Made by a program: the position numbers and the translations under genes
The notes under the pieces: model-generated
What the model saw: only the letters and a program-made list of their open reading frames with translations
Database searches by the model: none
What the model was told of the DNA's origin: nothing
NCBI RefSeq assembly: GCF_017991995.1
Contig: NZ_JAGOPN010000016.1
Span: 106,315-170,314 of the forward strand
DNA: 64,000 nucleotides
Direction of reading: 5' to 3'
From: Pseudacidovorax sp.
Lineage (GTDB): Bacteria > Pseudomonadota > Gammaproteobacteria > Burkholderiales > Burkholderiaceae_C
Shown: piece after piece, positions 34,520-43,233 of the stretch
Numbering within the stretch: position 1 is the first letter of the stretch
Layout of the letters: each line of letters opens with the position of its first letter

Positions 34520-36207
34520 GGGCCGATCCCCATGGCCCGCTCCACTTCCTCGCAGGTGGTGACGCCTTCGGCGATGCGTCGCTTCGCACTGGTGTCGATG
34601 GTCTGGAAGCCGCCGGCTTGGGCGGCCGCGCGTAGAGCCGACCGCGGGGCATCGGTGGCAATGAGGTCGGCCAGCGGTTGCGACACGGTGAGCATTTCGT
34701 ACACCGGCACACGGCCGAAGAAGCCGGTACCGCGGCACAGCGGGCAACCCGGCCCGTGCATGCCGGCCGATCCATGCGGCAGGCCCAGCCACTCGCTCTG
34801 GTGCGCGGTAAAGGGCAAGGGCACGCTGCACGCGGGGCAGTTGCGCCGCACCAGCCGCTGGTTGACAACCATCAGCAGGTTCTCCGCCAGCACCTGCGGT
34901 CGGGCGCCCAGCAGATTGAGCCGCGACAGCACGCCAATGGCCGTCGTCACATGCAGTGTGGACAGCACGAGATGCCCTGTGGTGGCCGCATCGAGCGCAG
35001 CCGCGACCGTCTCGGCATCGCGCATCTCGCCGACCAGCATCACGTCGGGGTCGTGCCTCAGAAAGTGGCGCAGCGCCACATGGAAGTCATAGCCGGCCTT
35101 GCGGTTCACCTCCGTCTGTCCCGCGACCGGCACGCGGTACTCGATGGGGTCTTCAACGGTGAGCACGTTGCGCTCGATCAGCCGCTGCATGCGCAGGCCC
35201 GCATGCAGGGTGCTGCTCTTGCCCGAACCGGTTGGGCCGGTAATGACGACCAGTCCGGAAGGTGCCTGCATGGCGGCGCCGATGCGTTGTGCGTCTTCTT
35301 CGTAGAAACCCAGTTCGACCAGCCCCTTGAGGTCATGGCTCTCGGGAAGAAGCCGCATGACAAGCCGCTCGCCGAGGTCGGTCACGATGGTCGACAGGCG
35401 GATCGAGTAGGGAACGTCGGCGATCCGCGCGCGAAAGCTGCCGTCCTGCGGGCGCCGCTTTTCCGAGATGTCCATCTCGGCCAGCAGCTTGACGTAGCTG
35501 ACCATGCGCATCAGCCCGGTGGGCAGCGCATAGGCGGGATGCAACACGCCGTCGACGCGGAAGAGTACATGGGCGCTGGCCGGCCCCGGAACCACATGGA
35601 TGTCGGTCGCGCGCTCCTGCACCGCCAGATGCAGCAGGTGGTCGAGGAAGGTGGCGGGGCTGCGCGTGCCTTCCTGGTCGAGGGCGAGCTGACGGATCTC
35701 CTGGTCCACCAGATGCGCGACGGGATGTTGGGCAAAGACGAAGCAGTCGCGGATCAGCGCGCGCACGCGCGAGAACTCGCCGACGACGAAGCGGCAGCGC
35801 AGGCCGCATCTGCGCAGCACCAGTTGGGCCACGTCGGCTGGCCAGGTGTCGCCGAGGAGCAGGACCAGCCCGGGGCCTTCGCGACGCAGGGGCAGGAATT
35901 GCGCGGCCATGCACATGTCTTGGCTGAAGAGGGCCAGCACGGCGGCATCGGGAGGGCCGATCTGCTCCGTGCGCACGAAGTCGCAGCCGAGCAACGCGGC
36001 CAGGGCCTCGCAAACGTCGCGCTCGCGGGCCAGGCCGTTATCGATCAGGACGTGCCAAAGCGGCTTGGCCTCGACACGCTGTTTCTGGCGCGCGTACTCC
36101 ATTTGTACGGACGACAGGGCGCCGCGCTCCTGCAGCAGCGTCGACATGCGCGCGCTCAGCTGCTCCAGCAGCTCCGCGGAGCGGGGGGCGGCCGTCACGG
36201 CATTCAT
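34516..36207 (-). CDS. GspE/PilB-type filament assembly ATPase (operon gene 9)
   Basis: A 563-residue type II/IV secretion ATPase. It has an N1E-like domain (residues about 25-160), an N2 domain and the C-terminal motor: Walker A GPTGSGKS at 324-331, Walker B LVGEMRD near 391-397, His box STLHV near 416, and a zinc-type tetracysteine, C457/C460 and C488/C491. The tetracysteine marks it as an assembly (GspE/PilB/MshE) ATPase, not a PilT retraction motor, which lacks it. No retraction ATPase is encoded in the operon. ATGA overlaps at both ends. Confidence 0.94.
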   Translation of the reverse strand: MNAVTAAPRSAELLEQLSARMSTLLQERGALSSVQMEYARQKQRVEAKPLWHVLIDNGLARERDVCEALAALLGCDFVRTEQIGPPDAAVLALFSQDMCMAAQFLPLRREGPGLVLLLGDTWPADVAQLVLRRCGLRCRFVVGEFSRVRALIRDCFVFAQHPVAHLVDQEIRQLALDQEGTRSPATFLDHLLHLAVQERATDIHVVPGPASAHVLFRVDGVLHPAYALPTGLMRMVSYVKLLAEMDISEKRRPQDGSFRARIADVPYSIRLSTIVTDLGERLVMRLLPESHDLKGLVELGFYEEDAQRIGAAMQAPSGLVVITGPTGSGKSSTLHAGLRMQRLIERNVLTVEDPIEYRVPVAGQTEVNRKAGYDFHVALRHFLRHDPDVMLVGEMRDAETVAAALDAATTGHLVLSTLHVTTAIGVLSRLNLLGARPQVLAENLLMVVNQRLVRRNCPACSVPLPFTAHQSEWLGLPHGSAGMHGPGCPLCRGTGFFGRVPVYEMLTVSQPLADLIATDAPRSALRAAAQAGGFQTIDTSAKRRIAEGVTTCEEVERAMGIGP

Positions 36208-36869
36208 GGCTGAGGCTGTGCCGGCGGACGGTGCTGGATCTGACGCAGCAGCGCATCCACCGTGGCCGATGAGGGATGCAGCAGCTTCATCCTGCGCAGC
36301 CGCTCGGCGGCTGCGGCCCGCTGTCCCTGGCGGGCATCGATCAGCGCCAGGTTGAGCTGCGACTGCAGATCGTCCGGCAGTCGCATCGATATCTTCTGTT
36401 GGAGGCCGCGGGCGGCATCCCAGTGTCCATGGGCCTGTTCGAGCCAGGCACGGCGGCGCAGTAGGGCCAGGTTGTCCTCGGGCACCAGTTCCTTCAGGGC
36501 GTTGATGGCCTGCCCGGCCAGGTCGAGGTCTTCCGCGCGCTGGGCGGTGTCGAAGAGGTCCAGCGCCTGACTGACCTGGGTCTCGCGCGGGATGCGGCGA
36601 GGGTCCCGGGTGGGGGACTGTGCGGCCGTCGTGCGCGTGCGGGCATCGCGTGCGCCATCGGCGCGCGGCGCGCCGGTCGGCGTCGAGGGCCTCGCGATGA
36701 TGGCCGGCGCTGCGGCGGCGGCCTTCACGCCGATGGGCGCCGGCTGCGCATCGTCGGGCGCCTCCGCCAAGACGGGACCTGTGCACAGGCCAGCCATCAG
36801 AACCAGGTAGGCGGTCGCATTAAGGCTGCGCAGCCAGGGCCGGCGGGTCGTGAGCGAGTGGTTCTTCAT
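36204..36869 (-). CDS. TPR-containing exported protein, MshN-like (operon gene 8)
   Basis: A 221-residue protein with a signal-like N terminus (basic TTRRPWLRSL, hydrophobic stretch, possible cleavage near VLAEA), a low-complexity Pro/Ala/Arg linker (about 45-95) and C-terminal TPR-like helices (ALDLFDTAQRAEDLDLAGQA, ALIDARQGQRAAAAERLRRM). It lies between the secretin and ATPase genes, the same place as MshN in MSHA pilus loci. Probable role: periplasmic scaffold that helps secretin assembly. ATGA overlaps at both ends. Confidence 0.78.
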   Translation of the reverse strand: MKNHSLTTRRPWLRSLNATAYLVLMAGLCTGPVLAEAPDDAQPAPIGVKAAAAAPAIIARPSTPTGAPRADGARDARTRTTAAQSPTRDPRRIPRETQVSQALDLFDTAQRAEDLDLAGQAINALKELVPEDNLALLRRRAWLEQAHGHWDAARGLQQKISMRLPDDLQSQLNLALIDARQGQRAAAAERLRRMKLLHPSSATVDALLRQIQHRPPAQPQP

Positions 36870-38539
36870 AGCAGCGTCGCCTTCAGCACCAGCACGAGCT
36901 CTCGGCTGGTCTGGCCGTTGTTGGTCTGATCGAAGAGCGCTCCGACGGCGGGTGTGTCGCTCAAGCCGGGAACGCCGTTCGCGTTGACGTCGGTGGCCTG
37001 GTCGGCCAGGCCACCGAGCACGACCACATCGCCGCTGTTGACGGCCAGCGTGGTGGCAGCGCTCTTCGAGTCGACCACGGGGAGGGTCACCGAATTGCCC
37101 TGCCCCAGATTGACAAGCGCAAGCGTGTTGGGCCGCACGATCGACTGCAGCGGATGCACGAACAACTCGATCGATCCGTCCTCGCGGATGGCGGGCGTCA
37201 GGCCCACCATCAGGCCGGAGAAGAGCGAGCTGGTCTCGGTGCTGTAGGCGGTGACGGCCTGGTTTCCGGTGGCGGTGGTATTGGCCGTGACCTTGGAGAC
37301 GTAGCGGTAGTTGGTCCCGGCGCTCACGAAGGCCGGCTCGCCGCTGCGCGCCCGCAGTGTGGGGTTGGAGATCAGCTTGACCGTCCCGTAGGTGCGCAGC
37401 GCATTGGCCACGGCGGACACGCCCCCCGAACTGAAGGCCAGCCCGCCGCCTCCGCTTCCTCCGCCTGGAGCCTGCCCGAGCAATTGCTCGGGAATGCGCA
37501 GTGCGCGGGTCACCCCCGTGCTGCCGTTGGGAAAGGTGGTCCGGGCAGCTTCCAGCGCCAGTTGCTGGGCCCCGGAGGTCAGGGCCAGCTTGCTGGACAG
37601 GCTGGTCCAGTCGATGCCGAGCCGATAGCGCTGGCTGAGCGAGACATCGATGATCTGCATGTCGATCTGTACCTGCCGACGCCGCACGGCATTGACCTGC
37701 GCGAGGAATTCCGACACTTGTCGTACGCGCGATGGACGAGCCCGCACGAACAACGTCTGGCTGCGGCGGTCGAGGGTGACGACCGGCTTGACGGAACCTT
37801 CCTCGGAGTTCTTGCCATCTGCAGGGTCCAGCGCGATGGCCTCGATCGATGCGAGCAGCGTGTCGAAGGCATCCTCCTTCATGCCGACATCGCCGCTCAC
37901 GCGGATGGTGCCGCGCAGCGCGCGCTGCGCGTCGCGCTCGCCGCCGTCCGCACCCAGCACGTCTCCGCCGGAGAGGATGTTGAGCGCCACCTTGCTGCCC
38001 AGCAGGTCGACTGGAAACAGGCGCTGCTCGACGGCCGAGAAGCGGATCGTGTTGCCCTGGCGTGTGTCGTGCAGGTCGAACAGGCGTGCCACCGCGTCCA
38101 TGGCCTCCGAGGCCGAGACCTTGTTGAGGTACAGGCTGGCCCGTTGCGGCGAGGCCAGCACTTGCGGGTCGATCACCAGGTTGAAGCCCAGATCCTTGGC
38201 AATGGCCCAGAGGAACTGCTCGGCCCGCGCCTCGTACATGTCGATGCTGACGACCCTCTCCTCCAGCGGTTCGCGCGTCACAGGCAGGAAGGCGGGCAAC
38301 TGGGCTGCCGGCTGGGCGGATTCCTGGAACTGGGCCCGCATTGCCTCGGTCCCAGCGGCCACCTGCTGCGACTCGGTCAGCACCTGCTGTGCGGCGTTGG
38401 CCATCATGGCGGGATCGTTGCCGGGTGCGGTTTCCTGTCCCAGGAAAGCCGACTTGCCCGAGACGCAGCCCGACAGTACCAGGCACAGCAGGTCGGCGGC
38501 CAGGAAGCCGGTGAGGGAGAGCGCGCGTGAAGGGGTCAT
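36866..38539 (-). CDS. Secretin lipoprotein, MshL/PilN type (operon gene 7)
   Basis: A 557-residue outer-membrane secretin. It begins with a lipoprotein signal whose lipobox LSGC puts the acylated Cys at residue 25, then short N domains, including a secretin/TonB short N-terminal-like region (FNLVIDPQVLASPQRASLYL), an internal NolW-like block (LDRRSQTLFVRARPSRVRQV) and the C-terminal secretin domain (VKLISNPTLRARSGEPAFVS through SGDVVVLGGLAD). Lipidated secretins are typical of MSHA (MshL) and type IVb (PilN) systems rather than of PilQ. It would form the exit channel for the filament. Confidence 0.93.
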   Translation of the reverse strand: MTPSRALSLTGFLAADLLCLVLSGCVSGKSAFLGQETAPGNDPAMMANAAQQVLTESQQVAAGTEAMRAQFQESAQPAAQLPAFLPVTREPLEERVVSIDMYEARAEQFLWAIAKDLGFNLVIDPQVLASPQRASLYLNKVSASEAMDAVARLFDLHDTRQGNTIRFSAVEQRLFPVDLLGSKVALNILSGGDVLGADGGERDAQRALRGTIRVSGDVGMKEDAFDTLLASIEAIALDPADGKNSEEGSVKPVVTLDRRSQTLFVRARPSRVRQVSEFLAQVNAVRRRQVQIDMQIIDVSLSQRYRLGIDWTSLSSKLALTSGAQQLALEAARTTFPNGSTGVTRALRIPEQLLGQAPGGGSGGGGLAFSSGGVSAVANALRTYGTVKLISNPTLRARSGEPAFVSAGTNYRYVSKVTANTTATGNQAVTAYSTETSSLFSGLMVGLTPAIREDGSIELFVHPLQSIVRPNTLALVNLGQGNSVTLPVVDSKSAATTLAVNSGDVVVLGGLADQATDVNANGVPGLSDTPAVGALFDQTNNGQTSRELVLVLKATLL

Positions 38540-39246
38540 GTTCTGTCGGAGAAGACGGCCAGCAGGCCTGCTGCGGTTTCGCTGGACATGGGGGCCGAGA
38601 GCGGGAAGCAGGGCCGCTCCGTGGGGAGATCGCGGCCCTCGGGCTGCACGGGCACGCGCAACGCAAAGGCCGCATTGGCCTGTGCTGCGGCGCAGCCCGC
38701 TGGCGTGGGCGCGATATGCGGTTGCTCGCCGCCGAAGGGCTGCGCCGCGGCGATCTTGAGTGCACGCACGAAGGCCTGGTCGGGCCCGGCCGTGCCCGTC
38801 TGGTCGGGCCGGACGAGATCGACGGCGGAGGACCGGAAGACTGCATAGCGCGGACGCGTCTCCAGCATGGCCGGGTCCGAGCGGTCGGCCATTTCGAGGG
38901 CAACGATCGGCAGCCACCCCTGCCGCGTGCCGGACGCGCAGGTTCCTTCGAGCCCATTGCCGATGAGATCGGGACAGGGCAGTCGCCGGTTGGCCCGGGC
39001 GAAGGCGATCACAGCCTCTCGCGCAGCGCTGGCCTGCGACTGCGCGGCCACCGATTGGCCGGAGGTGTTCATCAGATGCAGCCAGCGCAGGCCAGAGACG
39101 GCGATCAGGGCGGCGATGACGAGCACCAGGGCCAGTTCGACGACCGTGAAGCCCTGCGCAAGGCCGCGCGTACCTGCCTCGCGATCCGAGACGTGTCGGG
39201 CATTCCCCCGCTCCCCCGCCGTGCGACGCACGGGTTGCCGCGTCAC
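38536..39246 (-). CDS. Minor pilin-like protein with RLPCP motif (operon gene 6)
   Basis: A 236-residue pilin-like protein. The leader is unusually long (32 residues, ending GLAQG), followed by FTVVELALVLVIAALIAVSG with Glu at +5. Then comes ANRRLPCPDLIGNGLEGTC and GWLP, the shared cysteine pattern. It starts with GTG in a GTGA overlap with the preceding gene. It is placed among the alignment-complex genes, away from the other minor pilins, which is unusual. Confidence 0.84.
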   Translation of the reverse strand: MTRQPVRRTAGERGNARHVSDREAGTRGLAQGFTVVELALVLVIAALIAVSGLRWLHLMNTSGQSVAAQSQASAAREAVIAFARANRRLPCPDLIGNGLEGTCASGTRQGWLPIVALEMADRSDPAMLETRPRYAVFRSSAVDLVRPDQTGTAGPDQAFVRALKIAAAQPFGGEQPHIAPTPAGCAAAQANAAFALRVPVQPEGRDLPTERPCFPLSAPMSSETAAGLLAVFSDRT

Positions 39247-39869
39247 GGACGGCTCCTCGTCTCGGACGGCGCCTGTCGCGGTGTGGCGGTGCCGACGCTC
39301 AGGCGCGTCGCGAGCGTCTGCAGTTCGCGGGTCTTCGCTGCCAACTGCGAGCGCTCGGCTTCGGACAGCGCGGAGCCCTTCTTGCGCAGGGGCTCCATCT
39401 CCTGCGTGAGCCGCTGCATCTGTGCGACGACAACGAGGTTGTCGCGCAGCCGACCGATGTCCACGCCGCCGATGGTCTTCATGCCGGACGTCCGCTCCAG
39501 ATCGGCCAGCGCCTGCTCCAGCTTGAGCGGGTCCGTGTCGTTGGCGTCGCGCATGCGCTGCAGCCGCGCATTGATCTGCTCAAGGGCATTGACGCGATCC
39601 GTGGCAGGACCAGACGCGGTCGGGGCGGCGGTATCGCGGCCCTCGGCGGGCATTGCGGAGCTTTCCTGCTTCGGCGTGGTATCGATGGCGCGGGGGCCGA
39701 CGGATACCGGTTCGGACGCCTTCTGTGGCGTGGGCACAGAAGGCGCTGGTGCGGGACTGCTCGCCGGCGGGGCCTCCGCCTGTGGCCCCGAGGGTGCCAG
39801 CAGGTAGCCGCCGGCTGCCCCCAGCAGCAAGAGCCCCGCTGCCGCCACGAGCCAACGTGTCGCCCTCAT
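39243..39869 (-). CDS. Single-pass periplasmic coiled-coil protein of the pilus operon (gene 5)
   Basis: A 208-residue protein not assignable to a known family by eye. An N-terminal membrane anchor (RWLVAAAGLLLLGAAGGYLL) is followed by a Pro/Ala-rich linker (about 27-85) and a helical, probably coiled-coil C terminus rich in Gln/Arg/Leu (ALEQINARLQRMRDAN, MQRLTQEMEPLRKK). The order between the PilP-like gene and a minor pilin gene, and 4-base overlaps on both sides, suggest an inner-membrane alignment component of the machine. Confidence 0.7.
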   Translation of the reverse strand: MRATRWLVAAAGLLLLGAAGGYLLAPSGPQAEAPPASSPAPAPSVPTPQKASEPVSVGPRAIDTTPKQESSAMPAEGRDTAAPTASGPATDRVNALEQINARLQRMRDANDTDPLKLEQALADLERTSGMKTIGGVDIGRLRDNLVVVAQMQRLTQEMEPLRKKGSALSEAERSQLAAKTRELQTLATRLSVGTATPRQAPSETRSRP

Positions 39870-40408
39870 TTCGGCTTCCTTTCCTTGCCATCGATGGCAT
39901 AGGTGTTGAGGACCGGCAGCCGGGTGACCTCGCCCGAGGGTCCCGTCAGGGCAATCGCACCCCGATGGATGGCCGTCACGGTACTGCCGTCCTCCAGGAC
40001 CTGACCTGGGCGCACCACCTTGTCGTCGATGACCGCGACGCCACCTGCCCTACCCTCCCGCACCAGCACGAGGTTCAAGCGGGGCGCTGCCGTCGGCTGA
40101 GCGGCTTCGCCTGCGCCGACCGTTGTGCGAGTCGGGCTCGCGTTCGAACGCGCGGCACGGATCGGCAGGGCTGCGGCGGCCAGGGGCTGAAGGCCCTCCA
40201 GTTTTGCGACTTCCGCGAGGGCGGCGTTCGACATGCCCGGGGTGGGCGCTGCAACCATCCCCTTTGCGGGCACCGCCGCGGGCGCTGGGCCGGGACGGCC
40301 CGCCGAAGCGGGACCGAGCCCTGCACCGACAGACAGCGCCCCCAGTGCAGCGACCTCCACGCCCAGCACGGCGATCAGCAGCAAGGGTGCCCAGCGGCGC
40401 TGGAACAT
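39866..40408 (-). CDS. PilP/GspC-like inner-membrane protein (operon gene 4)
   Basis: A 180-residue protein with an N-terminal transmembrane helix (RRWAPLLLIAVLGVEVAALG), an Ala/Pro-rich linker and a small C-terminal beta domain (LVLVREGRAGGVAVIDDKVV, then GQVLEDGSTVTAIHRGAIAL) that resembles the HR/PilP domain contacting the secretin. It starts at ATG 40408 in a TGATG overlap; a GTG at 40411 is possible. Comparable genes are mshK and R64 pilP. It is expected to link the inner-membrane complex to the secretin. Confidence 0.75.
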   Translation of the reverse strand: MFQRRWAPLLLIAVLGVEVAALGALSVGAGLGPASAGRPGPAPAAVPAKGMVAAPTPGMSNAALAEVAKLEGLQPLAAAALPIRAARSNASPTRTTVGAGEAAQPTAAPRLNLVLVREGRAGGVAVIDDKVVRPGQVLEDGSTVTAIHRGAIALTGPSGEVTRLPVLNTYAIDGKERKPK

Positions 40409-41847
40409 CACGACCGCACCCCCGGCGCACGGTTGGATTCACCCGTGGGTTGGAGTTCGTAGGTGAAATCGATGCGCTTTTGGCGCTGCGCGGCACGCGT
40501 GGCGCCGTCGCCCGGCACGGCCTTGAAGCCCTGCTGCGCCAGGTCCGCCAGAAACTGCGCCAGCACCTCATGGTCGGGCCGGCCCGAGGCGGGGTCGAGG
40601 TTGGCATCGACATAGACCCGCAGGCGTGCCGGCCTCGCGCTGGTCGCTGCGGTGACGCCACGTGCCGGCCCCGGTGTCGCCGTGTTCTCCTGTGCTTTCT
40701 CCGGTGCCACCGTGTAGACCCGGTTCACCCGCACGCCTTTGTCCGAGGCAAGGCGCAGTGCCTGCAGCATCTGGACGATGTCCACATTCGCGCGGGCGTC
40801 TGCCAGCTTGCCGACCCAGGCAGCCGTGGCCGCATAGGTGGTTTCCAATGAGTCGTCGGCCCGGTGCCTGGCGATGGCTTCTTCGATGACGATGGCCTGG
40901 GCCAGCCTGGCCTGGTTGGCCACCTCGCCCCGGTGGGCAAGCAGGCCGAGCGCCGCCGACGCGGTGAGCGTCAGCGAGGCCAGCACCCAGGCAGCGCGCG
41001 TGGCAGCGGGCAGTGCCTGATCGGCCCGCAGGGCCCAACGCTGTGCCGCGGGATTGGCCGCCAGGCCTACATGAAAGTGCAGGCCGAGCTGCGGGATGCT
41101 CGACACGAAGCTGAGGTCACCACGGTGCGCTCGACTCACGGGCGCATGCACGAGCGGCACCTTCAGCCGATCCGCGACAAGGGTGGCAAGGGGGCCATCG
41201 GCATCGGCCTGATCCGATAACCGGTCGGCGGGGGCCAGGCGCGTGTACCAGGTGAGCGAATGCAGTGCTGTGCCGCGCGTCGGATCCTGGGCGCTCAGCT
41301 CGGCCAGCGCTCCATCGGCCAGCAGTTCGAGAGTCGCGCGGAGTTCGGCGGGATCGTCGCTGAAGGCCTGCACGCCCAGATGGACGGGCCGGCCTTCCAC
41401 ATTCGCCAGGAATGTGAAACGGCTGCCACTGCGAAAAACCAGGGCCTCGCCCGCTGGCAGGCTGCGCCAAAGCAGGGCGGCGACTGGTACCAAGGCGACG
41501 TTGAAGCGCTGCGCCTGGGTCCAGGCAAGCAGTTCGCGCCAGCGCCGGCCCGGCATGGCTGTGCTCAGCACGTCATAGTGACGGTCTTCGCGGCGGACGG
41601 TGTGACAGAACACCTCGGGCGGTTCATCCATCAATCCCGTGCTGCGGATCTGGCGGGCCAGCAGGCCCGCCGCATGCCTCGGATCGCCGGTCAGCCGCGT
41701 GAACTGGACCACTGCGTCGTCCAAGTCGACGATCAGCAACGTGTCCGCGCCAATGTCGACGCTGGCGTCCTCCACGTGCAGCACGCCGCCCTCCATCCAC
41801 TCCCGAGCGGAGTGGATCAGGCTGGCCACGTTCCACAACGGCTTCAC
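40408..41847 (-). CDS. GspL/PilM-PilN-like bitopic assembly protein (operon gene 3)
   Basis: A 479-residue protein with a large cytoplasmic N-terminal region (about 285 residues, starting KPLWNVASLIHSAREWM and including DTLLIVDLDDAVVQF), one transmembrane helix (WVLASLTLTASAALGLLA, about 290-310) and a periplasmic C terminus with a coiled-coil part and a ferredoxin-like region (LRVYVDANLDP). This is the topology of GspL, of fused PilM/PilN and of type IVb PilO. GTG at 41847 overlaps the previous stop (GTGA). It would bind the assembly ATPase and the periplasmic alignment proteins. Confidence 0.75.
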   Translation of the reverse strand: MKPLWNVASLIHSAREWMEGGVLHVEDASVDIGADTLLIVDLDDAVVQFTRLTGDPRHAAGLLARQIRSTGLMDEPPEVFCHTVRREDRHYDVLSTAMPGRRWRELLAWTQAQRFNVALVPVAALLWRSLPAGEALVFRSGSRFTFLANVEGRPVHLGVQAFSDDPAELRATLELLADGALAELSAQDPTRGTALHSLTWYTRLAPADRLSDQADADGPLATLVADRLKVPLVHAPVSRAHRGDLSFVSSIPQLGLHFHVGLAANPAAQRWALRADQALPAATRAAWVLASLTLTASAALGLLAHRGEVANQARLAQAIVIEEAIARHRADDSLETTYAATAAWVGKLADARANVDIVQMLQALRLASDKGVRVNRVYTVAPEKAQENTATPGPARGVTAATSARPARLRVYVDANLDPASGRPDHEVLAQFLADLAQQGFKAVPGDGATRAAQRQKRIDFTYELQPTGESNRAPGVRS

Positions 41848-42347
41848 GGCGCCACCCGGAAGTAGGCTCGGCCCCGCAGCGCCATGACCAGTTCCTGCGG
41901 CGCGGCGATGCCCTCGCCGAAGATCGACGCTGCGGCTTCGCTGGCCATCAGGTCGAAGTCTTCCAGGGCAAAGACATGGCCATCGAAGGTCTGGGCCTGT
42001 GCCAGCAGGCGGGCGGCTTCGGCCGGGCCGACGCGGATGGGCCCCGTGTCCACCGATCTTTCGGACCATTGCCCGGGCGCAAGCCGATTTGCCTCCACCT
42101 GCTGCAGGAATTCGGACGAAGCCCGAGCTCGTTCCCTCTGCGCCGCGACTTGCTGCTCTGCGACTTTTGCAGATTCGAGCCGGCGGGTCGTCGTTAGATC
42201 GGAGGCGGACGCGTTTTTCCAGAAGGAAATAGAAGTCCAGAGCGCAAGGCATGAGAAAAAAAGCAAAAGACAGGCGGCAATACCGCCGAGCAGCGGATTC
42301 CTGCCCCGAACCGCTGCCGAAAACAATTGCCCCGACTTGTTATTCAT
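41844..42347 (-). CDS. Small bitopic inner-membrane protein of the pilus operon (gene 2)
   Basis: A 167-residue protein with one transmembrane helix (GGIAACLLLFFSCLALWTSI, about residues 22-42), a coiled-coil segment rich in Arg/Glu/Gln (AKVAEQQVAAQRERARASSE) and a small C-terminal domain. The size and layout resemble PilO/GspM/MshJ-type alignment proteins. ATG 42347 is chosen; a TTG at 42374 would add nine residues. It overlaps the next gene by GTGA. Function inferred from topology and position. Confidence 0.7.
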   Translation of the reverse strand: MNNKSGQLFSAAVRGRNPLLGGIAACLLLFFSCLALWTSISFWKNASASDLTTTRRLESAKVAEQQVAAQRERARASSEFLQQVEANRLAPGQWSERSVDTGPIRVGPAEAARLLAQAQTFDGHVFALEDFDLMASEAAASIFGEGIAAPQELVMALRGRAYFRVAP

Positions 42348-42378
42348 CGCGAAAGCCAGTTGAAACCGAGTCAATCGC

Positions 42379-43188
42379 TTATTGATTCATTCTGTAATGG
42401 GCAACGACCGTGGCCACCTGATCTTCAAAGGTGTTGGCATTGGCCTGCTGTGCATAGCGCTGCGTGTTGTTGACGGTCCAATCGAGCGAGCCGCGATTTG
42501 CGCCGACTGCGCCTGCCGCCATCACACCGTTGGCAATTCCCTCCTGACGGAAGGTTCCGCTGTTGGCGTCGACTGCGCCCTTCAGTCCTGCGGACAGCGC
42601 CCGTGCCAGGTCGGGCGTGAGGCCGGAAATCACCATGACATTGCCGGAACCGGACGGTGTCCCAGGTCGGTTCCACTGGAAGCAGATCTGGATTTCCTGC
42701 GGATTGCCGTTGGAGTCCTGGTAGACGTAGCGATCCTCAAGTCCCGGGCCGCGTCCGGGCGGCAGTTCAACGCCTGCCTGTCTCATCAGCGTGATCAGCG
42801 ACAGATCGGCCTGCATGGTCCGCGCCATGCCGGGGCCTGCGGCTGCGTTGCAGACCGCGGGCGGCGCGGTCACGGTGGTCATGTCCTGCCCCGAGAGGCT
42901 GGTACCGTTGCCGCCGAAGTTGCGCCCGTTGACCATTTCACGCGGGTGATCCAGTGAATCGCCGACGGCAACGCCCATCCGCTGTCGGTAGGCGTTATAG
43001 GCTTCTGCCCACTGATTGACGAAAGTCTGCCGAATGCGCGTGTACTCGGCATTGCGCTGGACGTCGCGCCCGATCATGACCGCCGAAAGAATCAGGCCGA
43101 TGACGACCAGCACCACGGCCATTTCCACCAAGGTGAAGCCGGACTGGCGAGCCCTGCCCGCCGCAATACGCGCAAATGAACGATTCAT
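42379..43188 (-). CDS. Type IV pilin, probable major subunit (operon gene 1)
   Basis: A 269-residue prepilin: 17-residue basic leader ending in SG, then FTLVEMAVVLVVIGLILSAV with Glu at +5, and a C-terminal globular domain with few Cys (AVCNAAAG and EIQICFQW). As first gene after the control region, with an AGGGGG ribosome-binding site, it is the likeliest major pilin. At 252 mature residues it is longer than common type IVa pilins. Its blocks LPPGRGPGLEDRYVYQDSNG and ISGLTPDLARALSAGLKGAV recur in the pilin at the other end of the operon (29190). Confidence 0.87.
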   Translation of the reverse strand: MNRSFARIAAGRARQSGFTLVEMAVVLVVIGLILSAVMIGRDVQRNAEYTRIRQTFVNQWAEAYNAYRQRMGVAVGDSLDHPREMVNGRNFGGNGTSLSGQDMTTVTAPPAVCNAAAGPGMARTMQADLSLITLMRQAGVELPPGRGPGLEDRYVYQDSNGNPQEIQICFQWNRPGTPSGSGNVMVISGLTPDLARALSAGLKGAVDANSGTFRQEGIANGVMAAGAVGANRGSLDWTVNNTQRYAQQANANTFEDQVATVVAHYRMNQ

Positions 43189-43233
43189 GGAACCCCCTGA
43201 AGTTGCGGGCGCAATACGAATTGCACCAATGGA

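Noticed and set aside
31937..35092. Very long open frame on the plus strand opposite the pilus genes (also 9147-12641 plus and 57644-61114 minus)
   Set aside because: Composition is that of an antisense shadow (runs of His, Gln, Arg, Gly), with no domain. The opposite strand carries well-recognised genes with overlapping starts and stops.
34516..36207. ATPase as a PilT-type retraction motor
   Set aside because: It has the N1/N2 regions and the zinc tetracysteine of assembly ATPases, which PilT lacks.
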